64,000 bases of DNA from Pseudomonas asiatica (GCF_009932335.1 NZ_BLJF01000001.1:124001-188000); one strand, 5' to 3'; positions 1-8,691 are shown, numbered from the stretch's first letter. The notes: generated from the sequence alone by a model not told the origin. Made by a program: numbers and translations.

Positions 1-1396
1 CCTTGAACAGCCGGCCGACCACGCCGCCCATGAACAGCAGCGGGATGAACGCGGCGATCAGCGAGAAACTGATCGACACCACGGTGAAGCCGATTTCCCC
101 GGCGCCCTTGAGCGCTGCCGTGCGGCTGTCGTCGCCGGCCTCCAGGTGACGGTGGATGTTCTCCACCACGACGATGGCATCGTCGACTACGAAGCCCACC
201 GAGATGACGATGGCCACCAGGGTCAGGTTGTTCAGGCTGAAGCCGAAGATGTACATCAGCGCGCAACTGGCGATCAGCGATACGCCAAGCACGCTGGACA
301 CCACCATGGTCGCCGACCACTGGCGCAGGAACAGCGCCATCACCCCGATCACCAAGGCCACGGCGATCATCAGGGTCAGCTCCACTTCATGCAGCGAGGC
401 ACGGATGGTCTGGGTGCGGTCCTGCAGCACCGACACTTCGACCGAGGCTGGCAGCATCTCCTGCAGCTTGGGCAGGGCAGCCAGTACCCGGTCCACGGTA
501 TCGACGATGTTGGCGCCAGGCTGGCGGAAAATCACCAGGTTCAACCCGGGCTGGTCGCCGGACCAGGCTTTGACGTAGGCGTTCTCGGCGCCATTGATCA
601 CCTTTGCCACGTCCCTCAGGAGCACTGGTGCACCGTCACGGTAGGAGACGATCAGCTGGGCGTAGTCGTCGGGATGGAACAACTGGTCGTTGGCGGCGAT
701 GGTCGAAACGCTGTGCTCGCCGTACAGCGCGCCCTTGGCCAGGTTCAGGCTGGTCTGCTGGATGGCCTGGCGCAGGTCGGCCAGGGTCAGGCCGATGGCG
801 GCCAGTTTCTCGGGTTGCGCCTGCACGCGGATCGCCGGGCGCAGTTGCCCGGTGATGTTGATCAGGCCGACCCCGTCGATCTGGCTCAGCTGGCGCGCGA
901 GCAGGGTTTCGGCGTAGTCGCTGAGGTCGTTGCCAGGCATCTGGCTGGAGCTGACCGTCAGCACCAGCACCGGGCTGTCGGCCGGGTTGACCTTGCGCCA
1001 GGTCGGCGGGTTGGGCAGGTCTTGCGGCAAGCGCGCGGTGGCGGTGTTGATGGCCGCCTGCACTTCCTGGGCGGCGGTGTCGATGTTCTTGTCGAGCGTG
1101 AATTGCAGGATCAGGTTGGTCGAGCCCAGTGCGCTGCTGCTGGTCATCTGGGTCATGCCGGGGATGGCGCTGAACTGCACTTCCAGCGGCGTGGCCACCG
1201 ACGAGGCCATGGTTTCCGGGCTGGCGCCGGGCAGCTGGGCGGTGACCTGGATGGTCGGGAAGTCGGCTTCCGGCAGTGGTGCCACCGGCAGGCGCGGGAA
1301 GGCGATGGCCCCCAGCAGCACCAAGGCGAAGGTCAGCAGCAGGGTGGCGATGGGGTGGTCGATGCACCAGGCCGAAACACCGTTGCGCGTGTTCAT
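1..1396 (-). CDS. mdtB: RND multidrug efflux inner-membrane transporter, MdtB/MuxB type (3' part outside the window)
   Basis: Proton-driven drug/proton antiporter subunit of a tripartite RND pump. The reading frame begins with ATG at 1396 (MNTRNGVSAWCIDHPIATLL) and stays open to the window edge, so about 465 N-terminal residues are seen of the ~1,030 usual for the family. Visible are the first transmembrane helix, the porter-domain start (FPTIQVTAQLPGASPETMASS) and the TM4 proton-relay motif VGFVVDDAIVVVENI with its two aspartates. The start overlaps the mdtA stop as ATGA, implying translational coupling. A second RND subunit (MdtC/MuxC) would be expected just outside the window. Confidence 0.9.
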   Translation of the reverse strand, partial: MNTRNGVSAWCIDHPIATLLLTFALVLLGAIAFPRLPVAPLPEADFPTIQVTAQLPGASPETMASSVATPLEVQFSAIPGMTQMTSSSALGSTNLILQFTLDKNIDTAAQEVQAAINTATARLPQDLPNPPTWRKVNPADSPVLVLTVSSSQMPGNDLSDYAETLLARQLSQIDGVGLINITGQLRPAIRVQAQPEKLAAIGLTLADLRQAIQQTSLNLAKGALYGEHSVSTIAANDQLFHPDDYAQLIVSYRDGAPVLLRDVAKVINGAENAYVKAWSGDQPGLNLVIFRQPGANIVDTVDRVLAALPKLQEMLPASVEVSVLQDRTQTIRASLHEVELTLMIAVALVIGVMALFLRQWSATMVVSSVLGVSLIASCALMYIFGFSLNNLTLVAIVISVGFVVDDAIVVVENIHRHLEAGDDSRTAALKGAGEIGFTVVSISFSLIAAFIPLLFMGGVVGRLFK

Positions 1397-2577
1397 GGCT
1401 GGCTCCGGCGGTCGGCCATTTCCGACGGCGCGGGGGCGTCGGGGGCCACCTCGACCCGCGAACCGGGCTTGAGCCGCGACTGGCCATCGAGCACCAGGCG
1501 CTCGCCCGGCTTGACCCCGGCAATGATGTTCAGCCCGCTGTCCTGGTACAGCACCTTGACCGGCACACTGGTGACCTTGTCACCGTCCAGGCGGTAGACA
1601 AAGTGCCCGTCGACGCCGCGCTGTACCACAGGCGGCGGTACCACCAGGGCGTTTTCTTCCACGGCGGTGCGCAGGCGGATGGTGACCAGCTGGCCCGGCC
1701 ACAGGCGGCCGTCCTTGTTGTCGAACTCGGCTTTTACCCGCACGGTGCCGGTGGTGGCGGAGATCTGATTGTCGATCAGTGCCAGGTGGCCTTCACCGAG
1801 CAGGCTGCGTTCGCCGTCGGCATCCATGTAGGCCTGCACCAGTGCCGGGGTGGGCGCCTTGAGCAGGCTTTGCAGGGTTGGCAGCATTTGCTGCGGCAGG
1901 GCGAATTCGACGGCGATCGGGTCGATCTGGGTGACGCTGAACAGGCTGCGGGTATCGCTGGTGCGCACCAGGTTGCCGGGGTCGACGTTGCGAATACCCA
2001 CCCGGCCGGTCACTGGCGAGCGGATCTGCGTGTACGACAGCTGCACCTCGGCATTGGCGATGGCCGCCTGGTTGCCCTTGACCGTGGCTTGCAGGCGGTT
2101 GACCAGGGCCTGCTGCTGGTCGAGGGTCTGCTTCGAAACGCCGTTGTCGGTACTCAGCAGGCGGTAGCGCTGCAGGTCGACGTTGGCTACCTGGATCTGC
2201 GCCTGGCTCTGGCCAAGTTCAGCACGGGCCTGGTCGAGGTTGGCGCGGATGGCGCGGTCGTCGAGGGTGGCCAGCAGGTCACCTTCCTTCACCCACTGGC
2301 CTTCCTTGACCAGCACCTGGGTCAGTACACCCTCCACTTGCGGGCGCACCTCGACGCTGTGCAGCGACAGCACCGAGCCGATGGCGCTGGCATAGCGCGG
2401 CACGTTCTGCTGGACGACGCTGACCACGCGCACCGGGATGGCGGTTTGCGCGCGGGTGGCAGGTGCTGGCTGGCGCTGGCCGAACCAGAGGCCCGCTACC
2501 GCCAGGACCATGAGCGCCAGGGCGGCGAGGATGACAGGGCGGGACGGACGTCGCATCGGTGCGGGCACCTTGGCCAT
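1393..2577 (-). CDS. mdtA: RND efflux periplasmic adaptor subunit (MdtA/MuxA type)
   Basis: Membrane-fusion protein linking the RND transporter to an outer-membrane channel. It is 394 residues, with an N-terminal signal-anchor (VILAALALMVLAVAGLWF, about residues 14-31), a biotinyl-lipoyl-like half (VLTQVLVKEGQWVKEGDLLATL), a coiled-coil hairpin rich in Q and A, and a beta-barrel half (PVTGRVGIRNVDPGNLV). It is first in the operon and overlaps mdtB by ATGA. The ATG at 2577 has no good ribosome binding site. A second ATG at codon 8 is preceded by AAGGTG at suitable spacing and may be the true start. Confidence 0.9.
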   Translation of the reverse strand: MAKVPAPMRRPSRPVILAALALMVLAVAGLWFGQRQPAPATRAQTAIPVRVVSVVQQNVPRYASAIGSVLSLHSVEVRPQVEGVLTQVLVKEGQWVKEGDLLATLDDRAIRANLDQARAELGQSQAQIQVANVDLQRYRLLSTDNGVSKQTLDQQQALVNRLQATVKGNQAAIANAEVQLSYTQIRSPVTGRVGIRNVDPGNLVRTSDTRSLFSVTQIDPIAVEFALPQQMLPTLQSLLKAPTPALVQAYMDADGERSLLGEGHLALIDNQISATTGTVRVKAEFDNKDGRLWPGQLVTIRLRTAVEENALVVPPPVVQRGVDGHFVYRLDGDKVTSVPVKVLYQDSGLNIIAGVKPGERLVLDGQSRLKPGSRVEVAPDAPAPSEMADRRSQP

Positions 2578-2603
2578 AGGGGAGGGAAGTGGCTGTATTC
2601 AAT

Positions 2604-2659
2604 CTTATAGCCCCCCGAACCGGGTCGGCAGCGTGACCGCTGGCTGACAGCGCTGTCAG
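2604..2659 (-). promoter_or_regulatory. Candidate mdtA promoter with palindromic operator
   Basis: Upstream of mdtA lies a perfect 16-bp palindrome, CTGACAGCGCTGTCAG (2644-2659). A TATAAG -10-like hexamer reading toward mdtA is at 2604-2609. There is no good -35 hexamer at normal spacing, which would fit activator dependence. The regulator is not known from this sequence. Confidence 0.4.
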
Positions 2660-2706
2660 AATTGCCTGCGCCTCCATCACACATCTGGCATGCGAACTGC
2701 GACCCC

Positions 2707-2790
2707 TGTGGGAGCGGGCATGCCCGCGAAGAATGCAACGCGGTGGATGGCAACGGCTGTGCCGGTGTTCGCGGGCACGCCCGCTCTCAT
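2707..2790. repeat. REP-type inverted repeat pair
   Basis: Two oppositely oriented copies of a Pseudomonas REP-like element: TGTGGGAGCGGGCATGCCCG at the left and its imperfect inverse ending at 2790. It lies in the 472-bp gap between mdtA and the YkgJ-like gene. Apart from this, the next repeat and the mdtA promoter, I see nothing in that gap. Confidence 0.8.
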
Positions 2791-2825
2791 AGAACAACAC
2801 ATGACTCATTGGTTCGGCGAGGTTC

Positions 2826-2919
2826 TGTAGGAGCAGCCTTGTGCTGCGAAGAGGCCGGTACTGACAAAGCCTGTCTGTTGCTTGTACCGGCCTCTTCGCA
2901 GCACAAGGCTGCTCCTACA
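2826..2919. repeat. Long perfect inverted repeat (36-bp arms), REP-like
   Basis: The arms at 2826-2861 and 2884-2919 are perfect reverse complements around a 22-nt spacer. They start TGTAGGAGCAGCCTTGTGCT. The terminal GCTCCTACA is shared with the other paired repeats in this window. Confidence 0.85.
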
Positions 2920-3049
2920 AAGGCCGCGTCAGACGAGCGATATTTGTTCTCTGCGCGACAGCGCAGCCCAAAAGGGCTGGGTAATCTCCCACAGGGACCG
3001 CGGCAGGCTTTGGTTGCTGTGCAAGGCGGTTGCCCCCGCCGAGGCATAG

Positions 3050-3784
3050 CTAGAAGCTGATGAAAGCGTAATACACCGGGGGCTCATTGGTGGTGCGCAA
3101 ACCATGTTCCTGCAAGCTCGCCACCAGCGCCGCGTCCTCCACGTGCAGGGTCCACTGTGCCAGGCCAGCCTCCGGTACCTGCGCCAGACCCGCGCGGAAG
3201 GCCCCCATGTCAGGCAGGTAGGCAGTAAATCCGTTGCCCTTGAGCGCACTGGTGGTCATGCCCAGCGCCTGGCACACCGCCACCTTGGCGGCGATGTCAT
3301 CGCGGTCGGCCTGGCGCGAGGCCTGCACCAGCGCCTCCAGCCCGGCATCGACCAGTTGCCTGCCGTGAATCAGCTCCGGCCCCTGTTGCCAGGCTTCCGG
3401 CGGGCAGTCCTTGCTGCCTGGCCGCAGCGGGATATGCGGGTTTATTTCCACCGGGTAGATGCGACAGACCAGCGGCCGTTGGTCATAGATGGTGCACAGG
3501 TCGTTGTCGTCGAGGTTGCGGCAGCGCCCGGGGTTGAAGGCGGCAAAGGTCACCGAGACGCGTACCTCGCTGTCGCCGCAGGGTACGGGATGGGAGCGAC
3601 GCAGCACATGATCACGCTGCTCTACCGGCATGCCACGGCCGTCCGCCACGAAGGCTTCGATCAGTACCACCACCTGGCCGTCGTTGTCCGCCCAGCGGCG
3701 CGCTTCGGCCAGGGTCAAGGGCACGTGGTGGCCGGTACAGCACTTGCCGCAGCCGGTACAGGCGAAACGCAGGCTGTCGGTCAC
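3050..3784 (-). CDS. YkgJ family cysteine cluster protein
   Basis: About 244 residues. The N-terminus carries FACTGCGKCCTGHHVPL, the CxxCxxCC metal-binding signature of the YkgJ/UPF0153 family (zinc or iron-sulfur); further cysteines follow in the central part (NPGRCRN, DLCTIYDQRPLVCRIYP). I chose the GTG at 3784 because GGAGG precedes it and it overlaps the upstream stop as GTGA; a longer frame to 3844 would run through the upstream gene. The biochemical role of the family is not established. It is co-transcribed with the small secreted protein upstream. Confidence 0.8.
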   Translation of the reverse strand: MTDSLRFACTGCGKCCTGHHVPLTLAEARRWADNDGQVVVLIEAFVADGRGMPVEQRDHVLRRSHPVPCGDSEVRVSVTFAAFNPGRCRNLDDNDLCTIYDQRPLVCRIYPVEINPHIPLRPGSKDCPPEAWQQGPELIHGRQLVDAGLEALVQASRQADRDDIAAKVAVCQALGMTTSALKGNGFTAYLPDMGAFRAGLAQVPEAGLAQWTLHVEDAALVASLQEHGLRTTNEPPVYYAFISF

Positions 3785-4092
3785 TTGACCTCCGGGCTCC
3801 ACTCGCTGACGAAGGCGCGCTGGTGCTGGCGGTCGTACAGGCACAGCTCGGTGCCGGTACGCTGCTGCATGTGCTTCTGGGGGTAGACGCCTTCGATCAG
3901 CAGGGCACTCATGCCGACCTGGTCATCGAACTCGGCGGGCTTGCTGCGGGCGTGAGCATCCTTGAACTGGCTGGCGGCCAGGCAAGACTTGAGCATCTGC
4001 TGGCGCTGCTCGTTCCAGGCCTGGCTGCTGGAGGCCTGGGCGATACCGCTGAAGAGGGCGAAACTGATCAGGATAGAGCTGAAAAACTTCAT
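3781..4092 (-). CDS. Small secreted protein of unknown function
   Basis: 103 residues with a clear signal peptide (MKFFSSILISFALFSGIAQA, cleavage likely after residue 20). The mature part has two cysteines (KSCLAA and ELCLYD) that could form a disulfide, and is otherwise polar. I do not recognise a domain. The overlap with the YkgJ-like gene suggests one operon. Confidence 0.7.
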   Translation of the reverse strand: MKFFSSILISFALFSGIAQASSSQAWNEQRQQMLKSCLAASQFKDAHARSKPAEFDDQVGMSALLIEGVYPQKHMQQRTGTELCLYDRQHQRAFVSEWSPEVK

Positions 4093-4179
4093 ACGGATTC
4101 CGGCAAGTTACTTGCGAGGGGGGCGAATTATGCCCGACTCGACCCCGACGGCAAGCCGGGGAGTTTGTCTCCGAATATA

Positions 4180-5079
4180 TCAGCGCTCGGCGAACACCAC
4201 GGCGCGCGCCGCCACCACCAGACAATCGGTCAGCTCTGGCGAGGAAAACTTGGTGAGGATGGCATTGGCCCCGGCCTGGGTCGCCTTTTCACTGCTCATC
4301 GCGCTGTCCAGCGAGGTGTGCAGCAGTATGTACAGGTGCTGGAAGTCGGGGGTTTCGCGCAGGGTGCGTGTGAACGCGTAGCCGTCCATTTCGCTCATTT
4401 CGATGTCGGAGACGATCACGTTGATTTCCTGCGCGGTGCCCTGCAGCTCCAGCAACACGTTGATGGCGTCCTTGGCGCTGCGCGCGGTATGGCATTCGAC
4501 GCCGAGGTTGCGCAGGGTGTGCACCGACTGTTGCAGGGCTACCTGGCTGTCGTCCACCACCAGGATATTGGCGGCGGCCAGCAGGCTGGCGTCTTCCTCG
4601 CTCAGGGTGGCGTGATGCGGTTCGGGCACCGGCGGGGCGATGGCGTGGATGACTTTTTCGATGTCCAGCACCTGCACCAGAGTGTTGTCGACCCTGGTCA
4701 CGCCGGTGATGAACGAGCGGCTGCCCGAGCCATAAGGGGGTGGTTTGATGTCGGTGCTCAGGCAATGCACGATGCGGCTGACCGCCTGCACATGCAGGCC
4801 CTGGCGCGAGCGGCTGATCTCGGTGACGATCAGGCAGCCGCCGTCAGGGTCGGCCAGCGGCCGTTCGCCAATGGCGCGGGACAGGTCGATGACCGACAGC
4901 GAATTGCCGCGCAGGGTTGCCACGCCTTTCACGTGGGGGTGCGATTCGGGCAGCTTGGTCAGCGGCGGGCAGGGGATTATCTCGCTGACCTTGAGCAGGT
5001 TGATTGCCATCAACTTGCCGCTGCGCAGGGTGAACAGCAGCAGGGACAGCGAGTCCGCGCGGGCATTTTGCGTGGCCAT
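4180..5079 (-). CDS. cheV: CheV-type chemotaxis coupling protein (CheW + receiver)
   Basis: Couples chemoreceptors to CheA and carries a phosphorylatable receiver. 299 residues: a CheW-like domain (LLLFTLRSGKLMAINLLKVSEI through about residue 140), then a receiver (NILVVDDSQVALQ) with phospho-acceptor aspartate in VIVSDIEMSEMDGY and the conserved lysine in ILTKF. I chose ATG 5079 (MATQNARADSL), preceded by AAGG; a longer open frame to 5175 would begin inside a repeat. Pseudomonads carry several CheV paralogues and this one is not in a chemotaxis cluster, so its receptor partner is unknown. Confidence 0.85.
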   Translation of the reverse strand: MATQNARADSLSLLLFTLRSGKLMAINLLKVSEIIPCPPLTKLPESHPHVKGVATLRGNSLSVIDLSRAIGERPLADPDGGCLIVTEISRSRQGLHVQAVSRIVHCLSTDIKPPPYGSGSRSFITGVTRVDNTLVQVLDIEKVIHAIAPPVPEPHHATLSEEDASLLAAANILVVDDSQVALQQSVHTLRNLGVECHTARSAKDAINVLLELQGTAQEINVIVSDIEMSEMDGYAFTRTLRETPDFQHLYILLHTSLDSAMSSEKATQAGANAILTKFSSPELTDCLVVAARAVVFAER

Positions 5080-5156
5080 GGTGACCTTCGTGGGGAACAG
5101 GGGATAACCGGTTATCGGCCTGGTTTGGTCGGGCTTTAGCGGGTGTGGGGATTGTG

Positions 5157-5257
5157 GGGCTGCTTTGCAGCCCATCGCGACACAAGGCCGCTCCTACAGG
5201 GGGGCGCGGTCCCTTGTAGGAGCGGCCTTGTGTCGCGATGGGGCGCAAAGCGCCCCC
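5157..5257. repeat. REP-type inverted repeat pair
   Basis: Perfect 27-bp arms (5172-5198 and 5215-5241; CCATCGCGACACAAGGCCGC...) flanked by GC-rich hairpin halves (GGGGCTGC and GCGCCCC). It lies between cheV and norR. Confidence 0.85.
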
Positions 5258-5268
5258 AGGATTCCAAC

Positions 5269-6822
5269 TCAGCGCAGCCCCAGCCGACGGGCCAGACGAC
5301 TAAGGTTGGCGCGGTCCAGGCCGAGTTCCCGGGCAGCCGCTGCCCAGTTTTCCTGGTGCCGCTGCAGGCAGGCCTCGATCAGCTGGCGCTGGTAGTCGTC
5401 GACGGCTTCGCGCAGGCCCCCTTCGGGTAGCGGTGTCGCCGGCAAGGGCACAGCAGGGGAGGGCGGGGTGCCGGGCGTTGCGGTTGCGCGCAGGTCCAGG
5501 TCGATGGCTTCCAGGGTGAGGATGCGTGGCCTGTCGGAATGTTGGCCCAGCGCCTTGAGCGCCGAGCGGCCGATCAGATGTTCCAGTTCACGTACGTTGC
5601 CTGGCCAGTCGTAGGCCAGCAGCGCGGCCTGGGCTTCGCTGCTCAGGCGCAGGCTGTTCAGGCCCAGGCGCGAACGGTTCTGTTCGAGGAAGTAGCCAGC
5701 CAATAGCAGCACATCACGCCCACGTTCGCGCAACGGCGGAACTTGCAGCGGGTATACGCTGAGGCGGTGGTAGAAGTCGGCGCGGAAGTTGCCAATACGC
5801 ACCTCTGCTGCCAGGTCGCGGTTGGTGGCTGCGATCAGGCGCACATCCACCCGGTGTTCGCGATCCGAGCCCAGGCGTTGCAACTGGCCGCTCTGCAGTA
5901 CGCGCAACAACTTGGCCTGCACCGTCAGTGGCAGTTCACCGACTTCGTCGAGGAACAGTGTGCCGCCATTGGCGAGCTCGAACTTGCCGCGGCGCTCGCC
6001 ATGGGCGCCGGTGAAGGCTCCGCGTACATGGCCGAACAGTTCGCTTTCCACCAGGGTGTCAGGCAGGGCGGCGCAGTTGAGGCTGACCAACGGCTTGTCA
6101 GCGCGGTTGCTGGCCTGGTGCAGGGCCTGGGCCACCAACTCCTTGCCGACGCCGGTCTCACCGGTTATCAGTACGGTCAGGTCACTGCCACCGACCAGGC
6201 GGATTTCCTCGACCAGGCGCTTGTGCGCGGGGCTCTGGCCAATCAGCTCTTTGTCCTGGCCGCTGGCCTGGCGGTAGATTTCCGCGCGGTGGTGTTCGTC
6301 TTCCGCGCGCAGGGCCAGGTGCTCGATGCGCTCGGCCACGGTTACCGTGGCGGCGGCAAGGCTGGCGAAGGCCTGCAGAGCGCCCAGCTCCAGGCTCTGG
6401 AACTGCCCGGGGGTCAGGGCATCGAGGGTGACCAGGCCCCAAGGGCGCTCGTCGACCATCAACGGGCAACCCATGCAGTCATGTACTTCCAGGTTGGCAT
6501 CAGGGGCGTTGACCAGGCCGTCGTAAGGGTCGGGTAGCTCGGAGTCGCTGGCGAAGCGGGTGGGTTCACGGCTGCTTAGCAGGACCTGGAAGCGTGGGTG
6601 CTCGCTGACTCGGAAGCGCCGGCCCAAGGTATCGGGGCTCAGGCCGTCCACTGCCAGCGGCACCAGCCATTCGCCGTCCAGGCGCAGCAGCGCGGCGGCA
6701 TCGCAGGTCAGCAACCCACGCATGGCCTGCAGCAGGCGGCGATAGCGTTCCTGGTCGGGCAGGTCGCGGGAAAGGTCGCTGACCAGGGGCAGCAGGGTGG
6801 TGAGCAGGGGCTTCGTGGTCAT
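5269..6822 (-). CDS. norR: Nitric-oxide-responsive sigma54 activator (NorR/FhpR)
   Basis: Enhancer-binding protein that activates NO detoxification. 517 residues: N-terminal GAF domain with the PDPYDG segment (D98, D101), matching the mononuclear-iron ligands of E. coli NorR; AAA+ domain with Walker A GETGVGKE (221-228), the sigma54-contacting GAFTGA (268-273) and LFLDEVGEL; C-terminal Fis-type helix-turn-helix (AAARELGLDRANLSRLARRL). ATG 6822 has AGGAG upstream. It is divergent from hmp, as fhpR is from fhp in P. aeruginosa, so flavohaemoglobin is the likely target. Confidence 0.93.
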   Translation of the reverse strand: MTTKPLLTTLLPLVSDLSRDLPDQERYRRLLQAMRGLLTCDAAALLRLDGEWLVPLAVDGLSPDTLGRRFRVSEHPRFQVLLSSREPTRFASDSELPDPYDGLVNAPDANLEVHDCMGCPLMVDERPWGLVTLDALTPGQFQSLELGALQAFASLAAATVTVAERIEHLALRAEDEHHRAEIYRQASGQDKELIGQSPAHKRLVEEIRLVGGSDLTVLITGETGVGKELVAQALHQASNRADKPLVSLNCAALPDTLVESELFGHVRGAFTGAHGERRGKFELANGGTLFLDEVGELPLTVQAKLLRVLQSGQLQRLGSDREHRVDVRLIAATNRDLAAEVRIGNFRADFYHRLSVYPLQVPPLRERGRDVLLLAGYFLEQNRSRLGLNSLRLSSEAQAALLAYDWPGNVRELEHLIGRSALKALGQHSDRPRILTLEAIDLDLRATATPGTPPSPAVPLPATPLPEGGLREAVDDYQRQLIEACLQRHQENWAAAARELGLDRANLSRLARRLGLR

Positions 6823-6868
6823 ATGGACTCCTGTGGGTCGATATGACTATACGTCGAGGTGGGTCGTT

Positions 6869-6930
6869 TTGACATGACCTGTGTCAAGCCCCTGATTTTG
6901 CTGGAGATAAAAGTTGGCATGATTGATGTA
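6869..6930 (+). promoter_or_regulatory. Candidate NorR operator and sigma54 promoter of hmp
   Basis: An inverted repeat TTGACA-N7-TGTCAA lies at 6869-6887. A sigma54-like element TGGCATGATTGATGTA lies at 6915-6930, matching TGGCAYG-N4-nTG with GT instead of the usual GC at -12. It would start transcription about 35 nt before the hmp ATG. The order of enhancer site, -24/-12 element and hmp matches NorR-controlled promoters. No footprint evidence is available here. Confidence 0.5.
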
Positions 6931-6976
6931 ATGGCTCGGGCAGTCATTTGAAGCCACAGGCTCAGGAGTTGTTGCA

Positions 6977-8155
6977 ATGCTCAATGCCGAACAACGTGCA
7001 ATCATCAAGGCCACTGTCCCCCTGCTGGAAAGCGGCGGCGAAGCGCTGACCACCCACTTCTACAAGATGATGCTCAGCGAGTACCCGCAAGTGCGCCCGC
7101 TGTTCAACCAGGCCCACCAGGCCAGCGGTGACCAACCGCGCGCCCTGGCCAACGGGGTATTGATGTATGCCCGCCACATCGACCAGCTGGAGCAGCTTGG
7201 CGGCCTTGTCGGCCAGATCATCAACAAGCACGTTGCCCTGCAGATTCTGCCGGAGCACTACCCGATCGTCGGCAGCTGCCTGCTGCGCGCCATCGAAGAA
7301 GTGCTGGGCAAGGAAATCGCCACACCCGCCGTGATCGACGCCTGGGGCGCGGCCTATGGCCAGTTGGCCGACATCCTGATCGGCGCGGAAGAGAACCTCT
7401 ATAAACAGAAGGAAGAAGCCGAAGGCGGCTGGCGCGGCACCCGCGAATTCCGCCTTGTGCGCCGTGAGCAGGAAAGCAGCGAAATCGTTTCGTTCTACTT
7501 TGCCCCGGTGGATGGCAAACCGGTGCTCAGGGCCGAGCCTGGCCAGTACATCGGCCTGAAGCTGGACATCGACGGCGCCGAGCAGCGCCGCAACTACTCC
7601 CTGTCGGCACTGTGCGACGGCAAGGAATACCGCATCAGCGTCAAGCGCGAAGCGGGTGGCAAGGTCTCCAACTACCTGCACGATGTGCTGGCGGTGGGCG
7701 ATACCCTGCAGCTGTTCCCGCCGGCTGGCGATTTCACCCTGGCGGCGAGCGACAAGCCGCTGGTGCTGATCAGCGGTGGCGTGGGTATTACTCCGACCCT
7801 GCCAATGTTGCAGGCGGCGCTGCAAACCCAGCGTGAGGTGCATTTCATTCACTGCGCCCGTAACGGCGCCGTGCATGCCTTCCGCGCCTGGATCGACGAG
7901 CTGGCCGAGCGTCACCCACAGCTCAAGCGCTTCTACTGCTATGCCGAACCGCATGATGATGCCGCGGCTGATGCCGTGGGCCTGCTGAGCGAGGACTTGC
8001 TGGCCGAGTGGCTGCCGCAAGAGCGAGACGTGGATGCATACTTCCTCGGGCCCAAGGGTTTCATGGCGGCGGTCAAGCGCCAGCTGAAGGGCCTGGGTGT
8101 GCCAGAGCAGCAGAGCCGCTACGAGTTCTTCGGGCCGGCGGCTGCGCTGGAGTGA
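6977..8155 (+). CDS. hmp: Flavohaemoglobin, nitric oxide dioxygenase
   Basis: Oxidises NO with O2 and NAD(P)H to nitrate in the cytoplasm. 392 residues, the normal length. The globin domain has the distal Tyr29 (HFYK) and proximal haem ligand His85 (INKHVALQI). It is followed by an FAD domain (RRNYSLSALCDGKEYRISVKR) and a NAD-binding domain (KPLVLISGGVGITPTL). The divergent NorR-type regulator and the sigma54-like promoter support NO induction. Confidence 0.96.
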   Translation: MLNAEQRAIIKATVPLLESGGEALTTHFYKMMLSEYPQVRPLFNQAHQASGDQPRALANGVLMYARHIDQLEQLGGLVGQIINKHVALQILPEHYPIVGSCLLRAIEEVLGKEIATPAVIDAWGAAYGQLADILIGAEENLYKQKEEAEGGWRGTREFRLVRREQESSEIVSFYFAPVDGKPVLRAEPGQYIGLKLDIDGAEQRRNYSLSALCDGKEYRISVKREAGGKVSNYLHDVLAVGDTLQLFPPAGDFTLAASDKPLVLISGGVGITPTLPMLQAALQTQREVHFIHCARNGAVHAFRAWIDELAERHPQLKRFYCYAEPHDDAAADAVGLLSEDLLAEWLPQERDVDAYFLGPKGFMAAVKRQLKGLGVPEQQSRYEFFGPAAALE

Positions 8156-8166
8156 TGTAGCGCCTG

Positions 8167-8377
8167 CACTGGCCTCTTCGCGGGCTTGCCCGCTCCCACA
8201 GTTACCCCACAGGTTTTGCAGTCTGTGGCGTATCTGTGGCCGGTACAGGCTTACAGCGTATTCATCCCAGCCGCTGGCAAGCCAGCTCCCTTGCAGCACT
8301 GCTCCCGCCCGTGGGTAATCGAGAACGAAACGGTCGATCGCATTCGTCGCCTGGGGGCTGGCTTGCCAGCGGCTGGG
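8167..8377. repeat. REP-like element and a separate 21-bp inverted repeat
   Basis: A single REP half (GCGGGCTTGCCCGCTCCCAC, 8180-8199) follows hmp. A pair of perfect 21-bp inverted arms (8266-8286 and 8357-8377; CCCAGCCGCTGGCAAGCCAG...) follows it. These fill most of the first half of the 536-bp gap between hmp and dsbB. Confidence 0.7.
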
Positions 8378-8404
8378 CCGCACCTCACCTTCCTGCCTAT
8401 ATAT

Positions 8405-8524
8405 AAGGAGAGATGAAAGCGGCTGTGCAGCTTTCATCTTTAATCCTCCTTTAATCACGGTATCCTTCACTCCCGGGTGTCGAGGGGCTTGCCCCTGCGC
8501 GGCACCCGGGCAGCCGCTTTTTTT
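8405..8524 (+). promoter_or_regulatory. Possible leader with mini-ORF, SD-sequestering hairpin and terminator-like structure
   Basis: AAGGAG (8405-8410) precedes a 13-codon frame (8413-8454; MKAAVQLSSLILL). Its first bases form a hairpin (GATGAAAGC 8412-8420 with GCTTTCATC 8430-8438), and AAGGAG can also pair with CTCCTT (8446-8451). Further on, CCCGGGTG/CACCCGGG (8472-8510) competes with a short GCGGC/GCCGC stem (8499-8517) followed by seven Ts. The layout resembles an attenuator, but the SD spacing is tight (2 nt) and the terminator stem is short. Confidence 0.3.
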
Positions 8525-8691
8525 GCCGCACGGCGTTGAACCGACGTCGTTGCGGCCGGTCTCAGCCACACCGGATAGCCCCGCGCAGCGCTATCACGCC
8601 GCTTCCTCGGCACGTCAAAGGCCCTGCCCAGCGTGTAGACTTGCGCCAGGCAGGCAGATCACGCTGCCACTATCCATCGAAGGAACCGGCA

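Noticed and set aside
2826..2919. REP palindromes interpreted as rho-independent terminators
   Set aside because: Most lack a T-tract and occur as paired elements with shared ends, so they are listed as repeats unless a T-run follows.
6962..8569. 535-codon open frame antisense to hmp
   Set aside because: It is the high-GC mirror frame of a clear flavohaemoglobin gene, its product is low-complexity Q/A/V/G, and it runs through repeats.
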